This document shows, in pieces, positions 10,972 through 23,515 of a stretch of DNA of 64,000 nt. Within the stretch, counting starts at the first letter, position 1, and each line of letters starts with the position of its first letter. The notes under the pieces were generated by a model, which did not search any database, had not been told where the DNA came from, and worked only from the letters and a program-made list of their open reading frames with translations. The position numbers were made by a program, and so were the translations under genes. The stretch is from Saposhnikovia divaricata (taxonomy: Eukaryota; Streptophyta; Magnoliopsida; Apiales; Apiaceae): positions 158,236,546 through 158,300,545 of the forward strand of contig CM071600.1 in the NCBI GenBank assembly GCA_036435485.1, read 5' to 3'.

Positions 10972-12244
10972 TATTTACAATTCAAAAATTTATATTTATT
11001 TGATTTAATTTGAATGTTAACTATATTTTTTTTATAAAACATTATTCATATTTTTATAGTTTTCATCTTTTTAACATAATTTCAATTATATTTCGTATAT
11101 ATTTAAATATTTCTTTAGACCAATCATATATTTAAATCGTTGAAAGTCTAACTGGTTGGTCAATAAAACCCTCCAATATGACCCATATATTGAAAATTTT
11201 ATTTATGTAAAAGTTATGTGATGCAATTATTAATTATGTATGATTTTATAACTAAAATTTTTATATTTCTTAAAACCAAATCTTATTTTTTATTTAAATA
11301 ATTTAACATGTACATGGAGACGTATGTAAATAATTTTTTTTTTCCTTTTTGGACTTGGTTATATTATGTATAATCTAATTTTTTTTTTCTATATCAATTA
11401 TTTAAAATGACAAAAGAGAATTGTAGACTATGCTCGGTCGATTAAAATATTTTTTAAAATTTTAGCTATCCAAAATTTTAGAAATAATATGAACCAACAT
11501 TTCATTTACTCAAAAAAAAGGAGGATGAGACAAAAAGTGAAGATAGGTGATTTATCTTATACGATTTTTAAACAAAACTCAAAATCAACTGTATCACAAT
11601 TGGTGAAGGAATGAGTTTGAGAGTAGAAGATTAGTGGTTGGAATCCCAAAAAAAGCATAATTTCATTATTTTTTACATAATTATTAATGGATGACAATTT
11701 TGTAATTTTTAAAAAAATAGGGATAAAATCGTAAATTTACACCCATTAAAATGACAAACTTTGCCCTTGTGTTAATATTTAATATATGGTAATAGATATA
11801 CAAAAGATGAGAATTATAAAAAGATATAATTATGGTTGTGGTAAAAGTTATAAAAATGTATGAATTATGCGTATGGTGGGAATTTGTTATTTTTTTTTAT
11901 TTTAGATTATTATTAAATAGACTGAAGGATTGAAAACAAAATTGACTATCGACCAAAATTTTGAATGTTTCAACTTTTATATATTAGTATAAATAATAAT
12001 TGGATCCATAAAAATAAGCTACGGTTAAAATTTTGTAAAATAAGTAAGTTCGTAAAACAGAGTCGAAGTACCGATAGGCCGATTTCCAAACTTTCAATAT
12101 TCCGATTTTAACAGTTAGTGTATATATATATATATAACATATAATTTATATACTTTTATAGTATATTATTAAAGTCGAAACATTAAAATTTTAGTTGATG
12201 GTCGATAATCGATCGGTATTTGGTTGATCTATGAGTTTATTAAA

Positions 12245-12475
12245 ATAACTAACCAATTATTTTTTTCAGCTAAAACACGTTAACTTTTCTATTTTTTCTA
12301 ACTAAACCCCAGTCCTTTCTAAAAATAACACTGACAACTTTATACAATAAAATAATAATATTGTAATTCCTAATAACTAACCATTAACCAAATACCTTTT
12401 TCAACTAAAACACATTACATTTTCTATTTTTTCAACTTAAAACCTTCTTTCTCAAAAACAACACGGGAAATCTTT
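12245..12475 (+). repeat. Direct repeat pair, with an inverted relative at 9590-9650
   Basis: The block AATAACTAACCAATTA...TTTTTCAGCTAAAACAC...TTTCTATTTTTTC is repeated at about 12245-12305 and 12370-12435. The reverse complement of 9590-9650 carries a closely similar block (ACCAACCAATTAATTTTTTCAG). No element family was recognised. Confidence 0.5.
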
Positions 12476-12941
12476 TCTACATTTTATGATTATTTATATA
12501 ATGATTTATAAATATATTTCGCGAGTTTTTATATTAAAAAAATTATTATTTTTTGCAAAAATTATAAAATTATATCTACAATTCCCATAAAATTGATGAT
12601 ATTTATTATATTATCATCAATATTTATTCTTTAGTTATTATATTTTTGTATAAAATTTCATGTTTTTCTAATTTTAGAATCAATAAATTTAATATCTTTT
12701 ATATTTTTTACTTAATATAAATATAAAACCACAACGCTAACTCTCTTGCTAAATCGGGCCAAAATAGGAGCTGTGTCTCCTGTTTTTGGGCCTAGCCCAC
12801 CTCATGGAAGGTAGAGGTTATCTGCTGGAGTTGGTCCAGTTGGGCCCAGGGTTTCTCAGAGTTTTTTGTGAGAATTATCTCTAATAATTTTTTTATAGGG
12901 AGATGTTTTGTTAATCTAGATTCCCCTAAATCTATATTTAC

Positions 12942-13797
12942 TAGGGGTGAGCAAAAACCCGAAATGAAACCGAAACCGAACCGAAACCGACCAAAACCGA
13001 ACCGAAAAAACCGAAACCGAAGCCGAACCGGCGGTTGCGGTTTTTGATTTTTAAAAACCGAAATTTTCGGTTTCGGTTCCGGTTTTAGGTTAAAACCGAA
13101 CCGACTAAAACCGAACCGAACCGATTATTAAAATAAATATATAATTTATATAAATTTATAAAACTTTCTGGTGACTGCTCGGGCTGGTAACTTCTCATTT
13201 TCGTAAACTATATATATAGGTTTCTACTATCATGTAAATTGTATTAAAACTACGATTATATTGCAATCAATTTACATATTACATGAGAAAGTTCTAATTT
13301 GCTTTTGTATTAGCAACTGAGAGTACATTTTGTCATTTACTCATATACTGATTTCTGCAAGGCATTAAATTTGTGCAAGTTAAGACTTAATTAGGTATGA
13401 TTTATTCATTGCACATTATCACACATGCATGTATAAATTTTGTTAAAATATATTGTGAGCCCTGTATAACTTATTAGCTTACTAATGTCATATGATACAG
13501 TCATATAACATTACCACTAACATATACACAGAGTGTATTCATTCAAAAACTCAGTTACTTTGTTTAAAAATCGAGAACGTTGTAATTTATAAATTTAAAG
13601 TTTTGTAATATATTTATGATTTTTTCGTTCGGTTTTATAACCGAAACCGAACCGTTAAAAACCGAACCGAGCTTTTTAAAACCGAAACCGAAACCGACGG
13701 TTCGGTTGCGGTTGCGGTTTTCAATTTTAAAAATCGAAGACATGCGGTTTCGGGTTCGGTTTCGGGGCAAAACCGAACCGAACCGTGCTCTCCCCTA
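12942..13797. mobile_element. Non-autonomous hAT element, 856 bp
   Basis: The element is bounded by a perfect 8-bp target duplication, ATATTTAC, at 12934-12941 and 13798-13805. The termini are TAGGGGTGAGCA and, inverted, TAGGGGAGAGCA. Both ends carry dense subterminal arrays of ACCGAA/CCGAAA motifs (12960-13125 and 13625-13790), in mixed orientations that can fold back. The centre (13140-13600) is ordinary AT-rich DNA without a transposase. The arginine/asparagine-rich open frames at 13564-13798 come from the array and are not genes. Confidence 0.93.
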
Positions 13798-13999
13798 ATA
13801 TTTACGTATAATCCAACCTTTCTGCAATTTTGCCTTTTTAGATATCACCAAAAGCATCTGCACGGTATTATCTTTAATAGGCTAACAGTTTCATCTCTCT
13901 ACAGTTATCTTGTATTTTCAAAATCCGGTAATTATGACATTCCCCCTGCATCGCCTTTCTTGGAAGTAATTTAAGTAGCACAATATATTTAACTGTCAA

Positions 14000-14800
14000 G
14001 TAAATGAGACTGTCTCAAATGATAAAGAGACTATCTCTTTAGTGTAAACGATTGACTCAATTATCTAACAGAATAAGTAAGCGGCAGAAATTAAATGACA
14101 AAATAAAGTAAAGACAAGAACACCAAGAATTTTCACTTGGTTCGGCCCTTACCCAATCTATGGCCTACATCCAAGTCCCTATACCAACTAGCACAGAGAT
14201 TATATTATTAAAACAATAATATAAAGATTACAGTTTTCCCCGATTAAAAATTTAAAGCCTCTTGGAAGAACCCTTCCCTTTGACACAACTGCCACCTAGC
14301 AAACCTGCTACCTAGCCCACTGGCTACCTCGGCTTATGATTTGTAATCCTATCTAATTGCCACAACCCGGCACAAGTATGTATAGAATGAATAAAGGTTT
14401 ACAACTCAATGAATAAAACTTCTGAACGTGGTATAAGCTTGAATATCTTTGTAGAGAAGTTGTATAGTAGATGGAGTGTTGAGTTGTGTCTTCTTCTTGT
14501 CAAAAGATCGACTTTATATAGCACTAGAAGATGTAGCCGTTAGAGATTTGAATTCCTGAAATTATAGCTGTTGAAACAAGAATCAATCAAGTGTAAATTA
14601 GTGATTAGATAACAATCAATCAGGATCATTAACAACGGCTCCATTAGGAAATGAATGACAATCAAATCACACGATATTCCTGAAAGATATCCCGAGATAT
14701 ATGACCTGCAATTTCAATAGATATGGCAACCAGTAATATGGAAACACAGAATCAAATCTTCCAGGATTTAATTCGAAGTCAATTCAAAAACATCATCCTA
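14000..14800 (-). repeat. Probable Ty1/copia LTR fragment
   Basis: The stretch around 14110-14180 (CACTTGGTTCGGCCC then GGCCTACATCCAAGTCC) is a phrase common in plant copia LTRs. The surrounding sequence has LTR-like character and no ORF. The ends could not be defined and no second copy is present in the window. Confidence 0.35.
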
Positions 14801-14805
14801 AAAAC

Positions 14806-15660
14806 ATGGGAATAACAACGTTCATTTATCTCTCTATCCAAAATCCTATTAGATACATGCATGGCTTCTTATACAGTCCTTTTCTCAGAGGTTTGTATCT
14901 CCTTATTGCATTCACTTCTCCCTCCTCTGTTTTACATCCTTCCTTCTCTCTCTCTGTGGACGTTGCGTGGGTTCCCCCTGCTCCAACCTTTGTGAAAATC
15001 AATGTTCATTGTATGGAGCCTGAGAACCCTCTTCTTAATGGAAATACGAATGGTGTGCGAGTGATAATGCGTAACAATGAAGGGGCTATGTTATTGGTAG
15101 CAATGGGTCCGAGAAGGAGAATGAACACTCATCTTGCTGAGCTCTGGAGCATTCATGCTGCACTAGTTCAAGCCCTCTCCTTGGATCATCACAAAATCCA
15201 TGTGGAGTTGGATAATAGAGATGTCTTCTTGATCATCAGGGATCAAGATGAAAACATTTATGATGATGAAATTGAAGCAGTCTGCGTCAAATTAACACCA
15301 TACATGCAAATCACTTCAGAATTGGAATTACATCTCGTAGATTCTCAGTCACTCTAAGGGACATGAACAGAGCAGCGATATGCTTAGCTTCTTTTGGTAT
15401 GCATCACATGGAAGCTTTGTCACGGTTCCTGTCCCTTTTGATGAGCTTCAAGTCATTCTGAATGAGGATGTGGGACTGGGTCTCCCTCCCAATGGAGATG
15501 CACTAATGCCTAATCTTGGCATGGGTGAGGTTATTGATGTTTCCCCTCGGTCCTCAATATCTATCTCTTCGAATGTCTCAGATTCAAATCTCACAGACAT
15601 GCTGGTTGATTCCATGTTTAATAACGTAGAGTCCCAAATGACCTTGAGGGTTATGACTTA
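14806..15660 (+). pseudogene. RNase H-like (RVT_3) domain relic
   Basis: The open frame 14806-15357 encodes the start of a plant RNase H-like domain. It has the entry motif WVPPAPTFVKIN, the strand-loop MRNNEGAMLLVA, the helix LAELWSIHAALVQAL, and HVELDNRDVF where a conserved Asp is expected. The first catalytic Asp position (usually NTDGA) reads NVHCM, so it looks inactive. The conserved tail (RDMNRAAICLASFG) continues in another frame after a shift near 15340, and another shift leads to 15380-15660. Such domains end plant LINE ORF2 proteins or occur as stand-alone proteins. It is an old relic, probably a LINE 3' part. Confidence 0.6.
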
Positions 15661-16443
15661 GATATTTTGGGGGGTTCATCCTATGGTCCCCTTTCCTGAT
15701 CTCAATGCTAACATTAATATCTCTCTCAGTGTGAATATTATCCCAGATGGCCTGTCCAGTGATGTGGTTAATATGGATTAAGTTTTTGATGTTGAAAGTT
15801 TTCTATCTGATCTCAAAGGTAAAAGGAAAATGTATGATGATTATGCATTTTGTTAAGATGGTCTTCTCAGCCAAAAGGCCATTCAAATTTTAGACCAAGG
15901 TTCTCTCAAAGTGATCTCTTCATAATTTGGTAAAATTGTGATAGATCTGGAGAAGCAGATTTTTCCAGGTGTCTATGCTAAGGATATACTCAACAGTGTA
16001 GTGCTGGGATCCCTGGATGAACTCAGAGAACGTGTCAATTCCTCTTCCCTGGTAAAGAAGGAGATTGTGATGACCAAGGCAGCAGAGCTTCAGGAAGGCT
16101 CCTCTAAACAGGTCCCTGGGTTCGGAGTTCCAAAGGAAATTATGGACATCGAAGAAGTTCTTTCTAAGATGGCAAAGGTTGATGAGGCTTCACTACTGGA
16201 AATACCCCCTACAACATCGGTTTTTGACTGATGTTAAAAGTCTGTCAGAACTGATGTCTTTGTCGGTGTAGATAAAGGGGGGTACCTTTACGCCTGAGCA
16301 GTCTATCTCTACAGCTCCTGTCTTAAGCCAGCAGTTTCGTGTTGCAGTCTCTAGTCCTCTATAGTTTTAGTTTACATCTTTGATATTTCATCTATCTATA
16401 TTAGGTTATTAAGTTCTCCCGTTGTAATAGTACCTGTAGTTTT
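15661..16443 (+). other. Degenerate sequence 3' of the RNase H relic
   Basis: One open frame at 15938-16231 has no recognised family; the sequence is otherwise full of stops. At 16444 the sequence is interrupted by the LINE. Its continuation is at 26612 (GTTAAGGCAGTG... then a TA repeat), consistent with an older retroposon 3' end. Confidence 0.35.
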
Positions 16444-16495
16444 TCTGGTTTTCCTAGGGGTTTTTTTTTTTGAAACCCAAGTGATCAATATTATA

Positions 16496-19400
16496 AAGAG
16501 AAATCAATTTCCGCCAAGGCCAAAATACCTTGAGGGAAATTACCAAAGTAAATACATTCATCACTCGAAGTAGGTACAGGAGTTCTAGCCATTAGATGAG
16601 CTACACAGTTTCCTCCCCTTCTTACATGAGAAAATAAAACTGACTCAAAACTATCTCTCAAAGATAACATATCTTCAACTATTAAATCTTTCGACTGGAG
16701 TTAAGCTGCTTTACTACTTCTAGCGCGTCCGACTCCACCTGAATATTGCTATATCCAAGTCTTCTCGCGATGATCATTCCGAACCGAGCTGCTTCTTTCT
16801 CTGCCACTTTAGCTTCCCAATGCGATTTCCTTCTCGACACAACTGCTACCACACCACTTGGCCATTGCTGTTTCTACCAATAACTCCGAGAATAGCTGCG
16901 TCTGTGTTGAATTTAGTGACATTAGAAACCGGAGGTTGCCAGGAAGACACCAAAGAGCTATTGCATCTCCTATTGCCAGGGAAAACTCTTCGAGCATACT
17001 CTACATAGTCTCCCACCATCCGAGCAAACCCCGACGCTGTAGCTTCAATATTTGGATTCCCAGCCCCGAATATTTTTTCATTTCTGCAGCTCCAGGTTGC
17101 CCATGTTAATGTCATGAATTCTCTTACTTCAGTTTTGCTAAAATGCTGGAAAATCCATTCTACTAAGGTTCTGAAACTGGTCATAGGGGCAGTCGCCATC
17201 ATCGCATAAATTGGGCTCTTCTCCTAGAATTCTTTAATCCACTTACAATGAAGAAGCGCATGAATGATAGTTTCGTCTTCCTTGTTGCATATATGGCATT
17301 TTTTATCAGAGATAATGTGGCGGTAGACTAGTCTTTCGCGAACCGCTAAGGCTCCTACAACAACTCTCCATACAAAGTGCTTCAACTTAGGAGGGCACTC
17401 CATTTCCCATATTCTCTTCCATAAGGCTGAGGCTATAGGCCCGTGCGTTTCTTCCCAGTTGGATAAATGGCCCATCCGTCCAAGCCAATAAGCCGTTTTT
17501 ACACTATAATGCCCATCTTTTTCTGGATACCAGTAAACTGAATCCACTGGCTTTCTTATACTCAATGGGATTTGTTTGACTTTTATTGCATCCCCAGGGC
17601 TTAAAATTTTACAGACCATTTCTTCATTCCACGAACTGTTTTCGTCGTTGATCAGCTCTGCAACTTTCATGCTCGGGTTTGGGATGTGGTTTGCTTCTGG
17701 AGAGACAAACAAGTTCCTCCCTGGCATCCAACGTGCTGTCCATACTGGGATGTCTCGACCGTTGCCGACTCTCCACCTTAGGCCTTCTAGCAGCAAGGAT
17801 TTAGCACTCCAGATACTCCTCCAAGAGTAACTTGGATTGTGTCCCAAATATGAGTCTAGGAATGATCCATTTTTGAAGTATTTTGCTTTAAGGATACGAG
17901 CAGCTAGAGAGTGATTGTCATTGATTAGTCTCCACCCTTGCTTGGCAAGCATCGCCAGATTGAACGTTTTAATATCTCTGAACCCCATTCCACCCATGTT
18001 CTTAGGGAGACATAGGCTCTCCCATTTCTTCCAGTGGATCTTCCATTCGTTTCCTTTCGCACCCCACCAGAATCGAGCTGTTATAGAATTAATGTCATCA
18101 ATTACCCCGTTGGGAAGTAAGAACACGCTCATAGTGTACGAAGGGATGGCTTGAACGACACCCTTGACTAATATTTCTTTCCCCGGCTTTGAAAGCAGTT
18201 TTTCTTTCCACCCTTGGACCTTCTTCCACACTCTGTCTTTAATATTGGAAAAGATCCCTTTTTTTGACCGACCTATAACCGTTGGAAGCCCCAGGTACTT
18301 CTCGTACTTATCTACTTCTCTCACACCAAGCCTTTCTGATATGCCGATTCTGTTCTCAGTTGGCACTTGCTTACTGAACGAAATCTCCGACTTATCGAAG
18401 TTTATCTTCTGCCCAGATGCTCTTTCATACGTGCTGATAATTTCAGCTAATTTTGAGCATTCGTGGAGGTTCACCCTAGCAAAAAGGATGCTGTCATCTG
18501 CAAAGAACAAATGGGAAATAACAGGTGCCCCATAGCAGGCTCGAGCTCCATGGATTTCTCCGTTCAAAGTCGCTCGGGACAGTAGGGAAGAGAAGCTTTC
18601 AGCACATAACAGGAAAAGATATGGGGAGATTGGGTCGCCTTGACGAAGTCCCGGAGATGGAATCACAGTTCCCATAGGCGATCCGTTAACCACAAATGAG
18701 AAAGAAGAGCTTGATACACACCTCATAACCCTGCTCACCCATTCGTAGCTAATACCCATATGAGTCATCATCCTCTCCAGGAAGGTCGATTCAACCCGAT
18801 CGTATGCTTTTGCCATATCTAGCTTGATGGCCATCGTTCCTTTCCTAGTAGAGTTTGTGTGTTTCATAGAGTGATAGAGCTCAAACGCTACCAACACATT
18901 GTCCGTAATTAACCTTCCCGGTACGAATGCACTTTGATTCACACTTATAATATCTGACAGGAAAGGTTTAATCCTATTTGCAAGAAGTTTCGACACCACT
19001 TTGTAGAGCACATTGCACAGGCTAATTGGGCGAAATTGGGATACCAACTGAGGATCTTTTATTTTTAGGATTAAAGCTATGTTGGTATGGTTAATCTCGT
19101 TGAACTCAACCATTCCATTCCACCATTTTTGGATAAAAGATATAACTTCCCCGCCAACAATGTGCCAGAATTTTTGGTAAAATAACGCATGCATACCATC
19201 AGGTCCTGGAGCCTTTGTCGGGTGTAATTGGAACATCACTTCTTTGATTTCTTCAGCTGTTGGGTCTTGATCAAGCTCAATGTTCATTTCATCTGACACC
19301 TCTTGACTCATAGCTTCGATAGCTGGCGGGATTTCAGAAGGGTTGGATGTAGAGAACAAATCTTTATAAAAATTTTCAACAATCTGGGCCACTTCTGTGA

Positions 19401-20554
19401 GATCTTCCTTCCACTCACCATATTCATTCTTAATCCCTTTAATTCTATTTTTCTTTCTTCTCTGACTCGCTTTATGGTGGAAATAAGAGGTGTTCTTGTC
19501 CCCGTCCCTGAGTTCATTTGCGCGAGCTCTAATGAACCAGAAAGACTCTTATTTGCGTCTTAAATCATCAATCTCTGCCGAGATAATACTGCACTTTTCA
19601 ATGAAATCGGCTGAAGGACTGCCTTTCTGAAGCCTTGATAGTTGTTTTTCTAGCTTTTTGATGCTCTTCCTAATCCCTCCAAACTTCTTCTTTGCCCATA
19701 TTTTAAGCTTCTCTCCGCAAGAGTTAACCATTGCTGCCGGGTGATCACCTACTAGCCCATTCCATTCCTTCTTTACCACCTCCTCACATTCCTCGCTCGA
19801 CAGCCACCAAGGTTCAAACTTAAACCTATTATTCGCTTTGAACTTTAGACCTCTACCTTCTATGTCAATCATCACCGGGCAGTGGTCCGATCGATAAATG
19901 GGGTAGTGACGCACCTCAGCGTCGGGGAATAAAAGACTCCATTCTTCTGAGGCTAAGAATCTGTCTAATCGTTCCCGTATTAGGGTCTCCTTGGATCGAC
20001 CCCGTTGCTAAGTAAACGAAGGACCAAAGAAACCCATGTCCCTTACCTGGCACTTGTCTACAGCCTCTCGAAACGCATCAATTTGTTTCTCGTCCCTGCT
20101 TGGTCCTCCTTCTTTCTCATGAATCCCAAGAATCTCATTGAAATCTCCAAAGAAAATAAGGGGAATTGAAGTTGTCTGTTTAATACTTACCATTAGCTCC
20201 CACGTCAGGTGTTTATTACTCCTCTCAGGCCATCCATAGATCCCAATAGCACCCCATTTTGGCTGGTTCAGATCGTCAAGGATTTCTATAAAGAAATGAT
20301 GTTGAGAATATGATACCACACGGGTGTTTATATCATGCCACCACAACCCCAAGCCCCCAGCATGACCTACGCTGCTTAAACTAACTCCCCCATCGCAACC
20401 ACACTTTTTGCAAATTCTATCTAACTCTTTACTTTTCTATCATTGTTTCCATAATAAAAACAATGTTAGGGCGTTCCCTCCAGCACCATTCCCGGAGGGC
20501 TGAGACTGTCGAGGGGTTGCCAATCCCTTGACAGTTCCAACTGAATATTTTCAT
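16496..20554 (-). pseudogene. LINE ORF2: endonuclease, reverse transcriptase, zf-RVT, RNase H
   Basis: ORF2 nicks target DNA and copies its RNA. It starts at ATG 20554 (MKIFSWNCQGIGN), the usual beginning of plant L1 endonucleases; FFGDFNEI and YRSDHCPV are further endonuclease motifs. The RT region has TKAPGPDGM, FRPISLCNVLYK, LRQGDPISPYLF and the catalytic FADD (HLFFADDSILF), all intact in the open block 17224-19392. The zf-RVT region (CPPKLKHFVWR, CHICNKEDETIIH) follows, then RNase H. The frame is continuous from 20352 to about 16860 apart from single stops at 20008, 19549 and 17224. Frameshifts lie near 20425, 16855 and 16690. The AUG overlaps the ORF1 stop as ATGA (20551-20554). Confidence 0.9.
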
Positions 20555-21192
20555 GGCTGTTCGCGGGGTTGAGTTATCTCAACCTCCGCTACTTGCAAGA
20601 GACTTGGTACTCTGCTCACACTGTCGTCCATCTTACACCTCTTCACATCGTCTATTTTCATCATATCCCCTTCTTTTTCATTTTCTGTTAATTCTTTCCT
20701 CTTCTCACCACTCCCTCCCAGAACCAATGGTCCCGATTCCTCCTCGTTGATGTCTCTAGTTCGGTCAATTTTCTTGAAAGTTGAAGTCTTCCCTATCCTT
20801 TTCGATTTCACTGCTTCCTTACTCAACACCACACCAAAATGTGCTGAATCCTCCACTACCATTTTAAGTCCAATCGCATACTCTCCTTTTTTGCTATTAT
20901 GTGCTAGAGTCTGCATTTTCGAGAAGCCCACAGAACTCTCCTCCTGACCCCTTTCACCCTCCGTATTCATTGGATGGTCCTCAAATATGATATTTCTTTT
21001 GGTTGTTACTATCTCCTTTTGAGTCGGCCCTATTTTTAATTTTTGCTCCTTTAGCTGACTTTTCTTCAGCCAGTCTTTCTCATATTCCGTCTCCTTCTTG
21101 CTAATCCTGGGTTTCTCCTTCATTGGGGATGCTCGCATCCATGGCCCATATTGATTGGCCATCCCATTAAAGCCTTCTTCCTCCACCTTAAC
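20551..21192 (-). pseudogene. LINE ORF1, C-terminal part
   Basis: This frame (211 aa, ending at a TGA at 20551-20553) is the charged, Lys/Glu-rich C-terminal tail of ORF1. It continues directly the zinc-knuckle segment that ends at 25784 on the far side of the solo LTR; both sides agree in frame once the LTR and one 5-bp target copy are ignored. The tail is not conserved enough to assign a function. Its stop overlaps the ORF2 start by ATGA. Confidence 0.8.
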
Positions 21193-22559
21193 TATAACAC
21201 CCCCGGATCCGGGGTCAGGGATCTGGTGGTTACGGTCTTACATCCATTCATAATACTTGACTTGAGTCCACAATTAAATAAATCACATGCTGTGACCCCA
21301 CAATAATTTCCACTTACACACACAACAGTTATAGTCCCAGAGATGAAATTGAAATAAGTCTTACATTAAAGGGTTACGAATAAAAGTTATTACAATCCCA
21401 AAAGGATAACATCATAAGTTTAACAGTTTTGCCGTTGATTACATTAATTATAGATATAGTTAAACAGGAAACAAAAGCTGTCTAACTAAGCTACCTCAGT
21501 AATGGCGGCTAGCATCTCAGCGGGGAGTCCGGTGGGTCGGGTAACCTGCTTGCGCCGAGTGCGCTTGACGCGAGCCATCTGTCCTAGCTGTTGTTGTGAC
21601 ATAATGTGAACAAAGCAAGGGTGAGCGAAAACCCACCAACAATAATATATAACTGAACGATAATATATAACAGTTCAAAAGTATCTTTCAAACCATATGC
21701 CATGCATTTACGGAAATGATGCCAGTATAATATGAACGATGAAGTTACAAGGTAACTTAAAGTATTTGTTTGTAGAAATATCTGCTACGTCAAAAGTAAG
21801 CGAGATATTCTCATTGTTATTAAGAAGAGGAACTTGCATGAAAAGGTTGCAATTCCAGTTATGAACACTTTTCCAGCTCTGCCAACAGTAATCATGTTGC
21901 AGGAAATAAATAAGTTTGGATGATGAACCAATGATGGAGTATTCACCGCGCCCGCTGTTCCAATCTTGATGATCAGTCGAGATCGTACAGCTCAAATTAG
22001 ATTTACTACCGGTAGAAGGAAGAACTGACGGCTTTACTTGTCTGCCGCCTTACTAGCTCTCCCCGGCCAACGATTGGGCCAAAGGGGATGGACCGGCGCT
22101 ACTCGGCCTCTTACACGACTCCTAGTTCAAATAGAATTCGTGATTCTGAATGTAACGTTCGTCCCCCTTTCCCCAAGTATAATACTTGTTGATAAGACTC
22201 TACAAAGTAGTCGTATCTAGTTGGAAAGGAAAATTCACCAATCACTTCCAAGCTATTGCTTGGTAACGAATATCAACTTGTTCCAACAATCATACCCCTC
22301 GAAAGATGAGATGGTAAACAACGACTTAATAAGTCAATAGCACCCGAGTTGCGAGTGAAGAGAATACTTTATGACCGGGAAGTCGACAAGATAATTAACA
22401 TTTTCCAAGTAAGGTTCCCTTATTATTAGGGAGATAGACTCAAAGAAGAATGATGTCTGAGAACCTTTCTTGATATATGATTAATAATAATATGACTCCG
22501 AGATATTTTCTGTAATAATCGAAGAAGATAAACCTTATTGAGGTTATTCTAAGTATGAA

Positions 22560-23230
22560 ATAAATATTCAGAGAATATTTATTAAATTAAAAAATATTTA
22601 AAGAATATTTAAGAATATGAAAGGATATCTTTAATCAGAGTATTTTTCAAAATAATCCCTGGTGAAACATCAGGAGAATATTTATTGAATAAATAAATAT
22701 TTAAATGAATATTCAAAATAATATCCATTAATTAATAAGGCCTGAAAGGAATACTTAAGATAATATTCATAATTAATTAGGAATTTAAATGAATATTCAA
22801 AAAGTAATATTCATTTAATGAATAATATTCTAAATGAATATCAAGTAATATTCATTTAGTAATCCAAGCCCTAAAGGAATATTCGAGATAATATTCGATA
22901 AATAAATCAGGCTTCAGATGAATATTTAAAATAATATTCATCAAGTAATTAATATCTTAAATGAATTTTCAAAAGTAATATTTATTTAATAAAATAATAT
23001 TCTAAATGAATATCCAAATAATATTCATTTAGTAGTCTCATCTTTAGAAGAATATTCGAAATAATAATCGATTATCAATTCGACTCTGAATGAATATTGA
23101 GAAATATTATTCGTCGAATGGTTACGTTCAATTAATTATTTGAAGTAAGGATCGTTAAATAAATAATCTGGAACGAATGTTCAAATAATATTCGTCGCCC
23201 AAATAATAGAAAATATTTACTTAAATATTT
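22560..23230. repeat. AATATTC-rich tandem-like region inside the solo LTR
   Basis: The motifs GAATATTC, AATAATATTC and ATTTAGTAAT recur at short spacing over ~650 bp, as in ATGAATATTCAAAATAATATTC. The period is irregular. It looks like slippage-amplified LTR sequence. Confidence 0.6.
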
Positions 23231-23443
23231 TCCTCCGAGGAAATCTCGATATGTCAAGAAATATTGACCCCCGGTCTATATTTGATGAATAAGATGTATA
23301 CACCCTTCTCTGAGGGTCTTACAATAACCGGCTTATAATTGATACGATAGCTATCTAATTTATAAGCCAATAACAATCAGGGAACAAGCATAATGATATA
23401 ACTTGAAAGTAGGCATGCATGCTATGGCATATGTATAACAGAA

Positions 23444-23446
<3 letters not shown>

Positions 23447-23511
<65 letters not shown>
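23447..23511. repeat. (AT)n microsatellite, ~65 bp
   Basis: An uninterrupted AT dinucleotide run inside the solo LTR. Confidence 0.98.

Positions 23512-23515
<4 letters not shown>

Larger units (their letters stand above)
10044..12933. other. AT-rich intergenic DNA
   Basis: No gene was seen; the open frame at 10717-10935 is a product of TA-rich sequence. Repeats inside are listed separately. A more GC-rich patch at 12730-12900 (for example GGGCCTAGCCCACC) has no recognised match. It continues in style after the hAT insertion at 13806-13960. Confidence 0.55.

Noticed and set aside
13564..13798. Two antiparallel frames with Arg-Asn or Pro-Lys repeats
   Set aside because: They come from the CCGAAA arrays of the hAT element.
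18164..18535. 123-aa plus-strand frame and other plus-strand frames at 17576-21000
   Set aside because: Antisense shadows of the LINE ORF2 and ORF1.
22560..23230. Possible CRISPR-like array of AATATTC repeats
   Set aside because: Irregular spacing, no unique spacers, eukaryotic LTR context.
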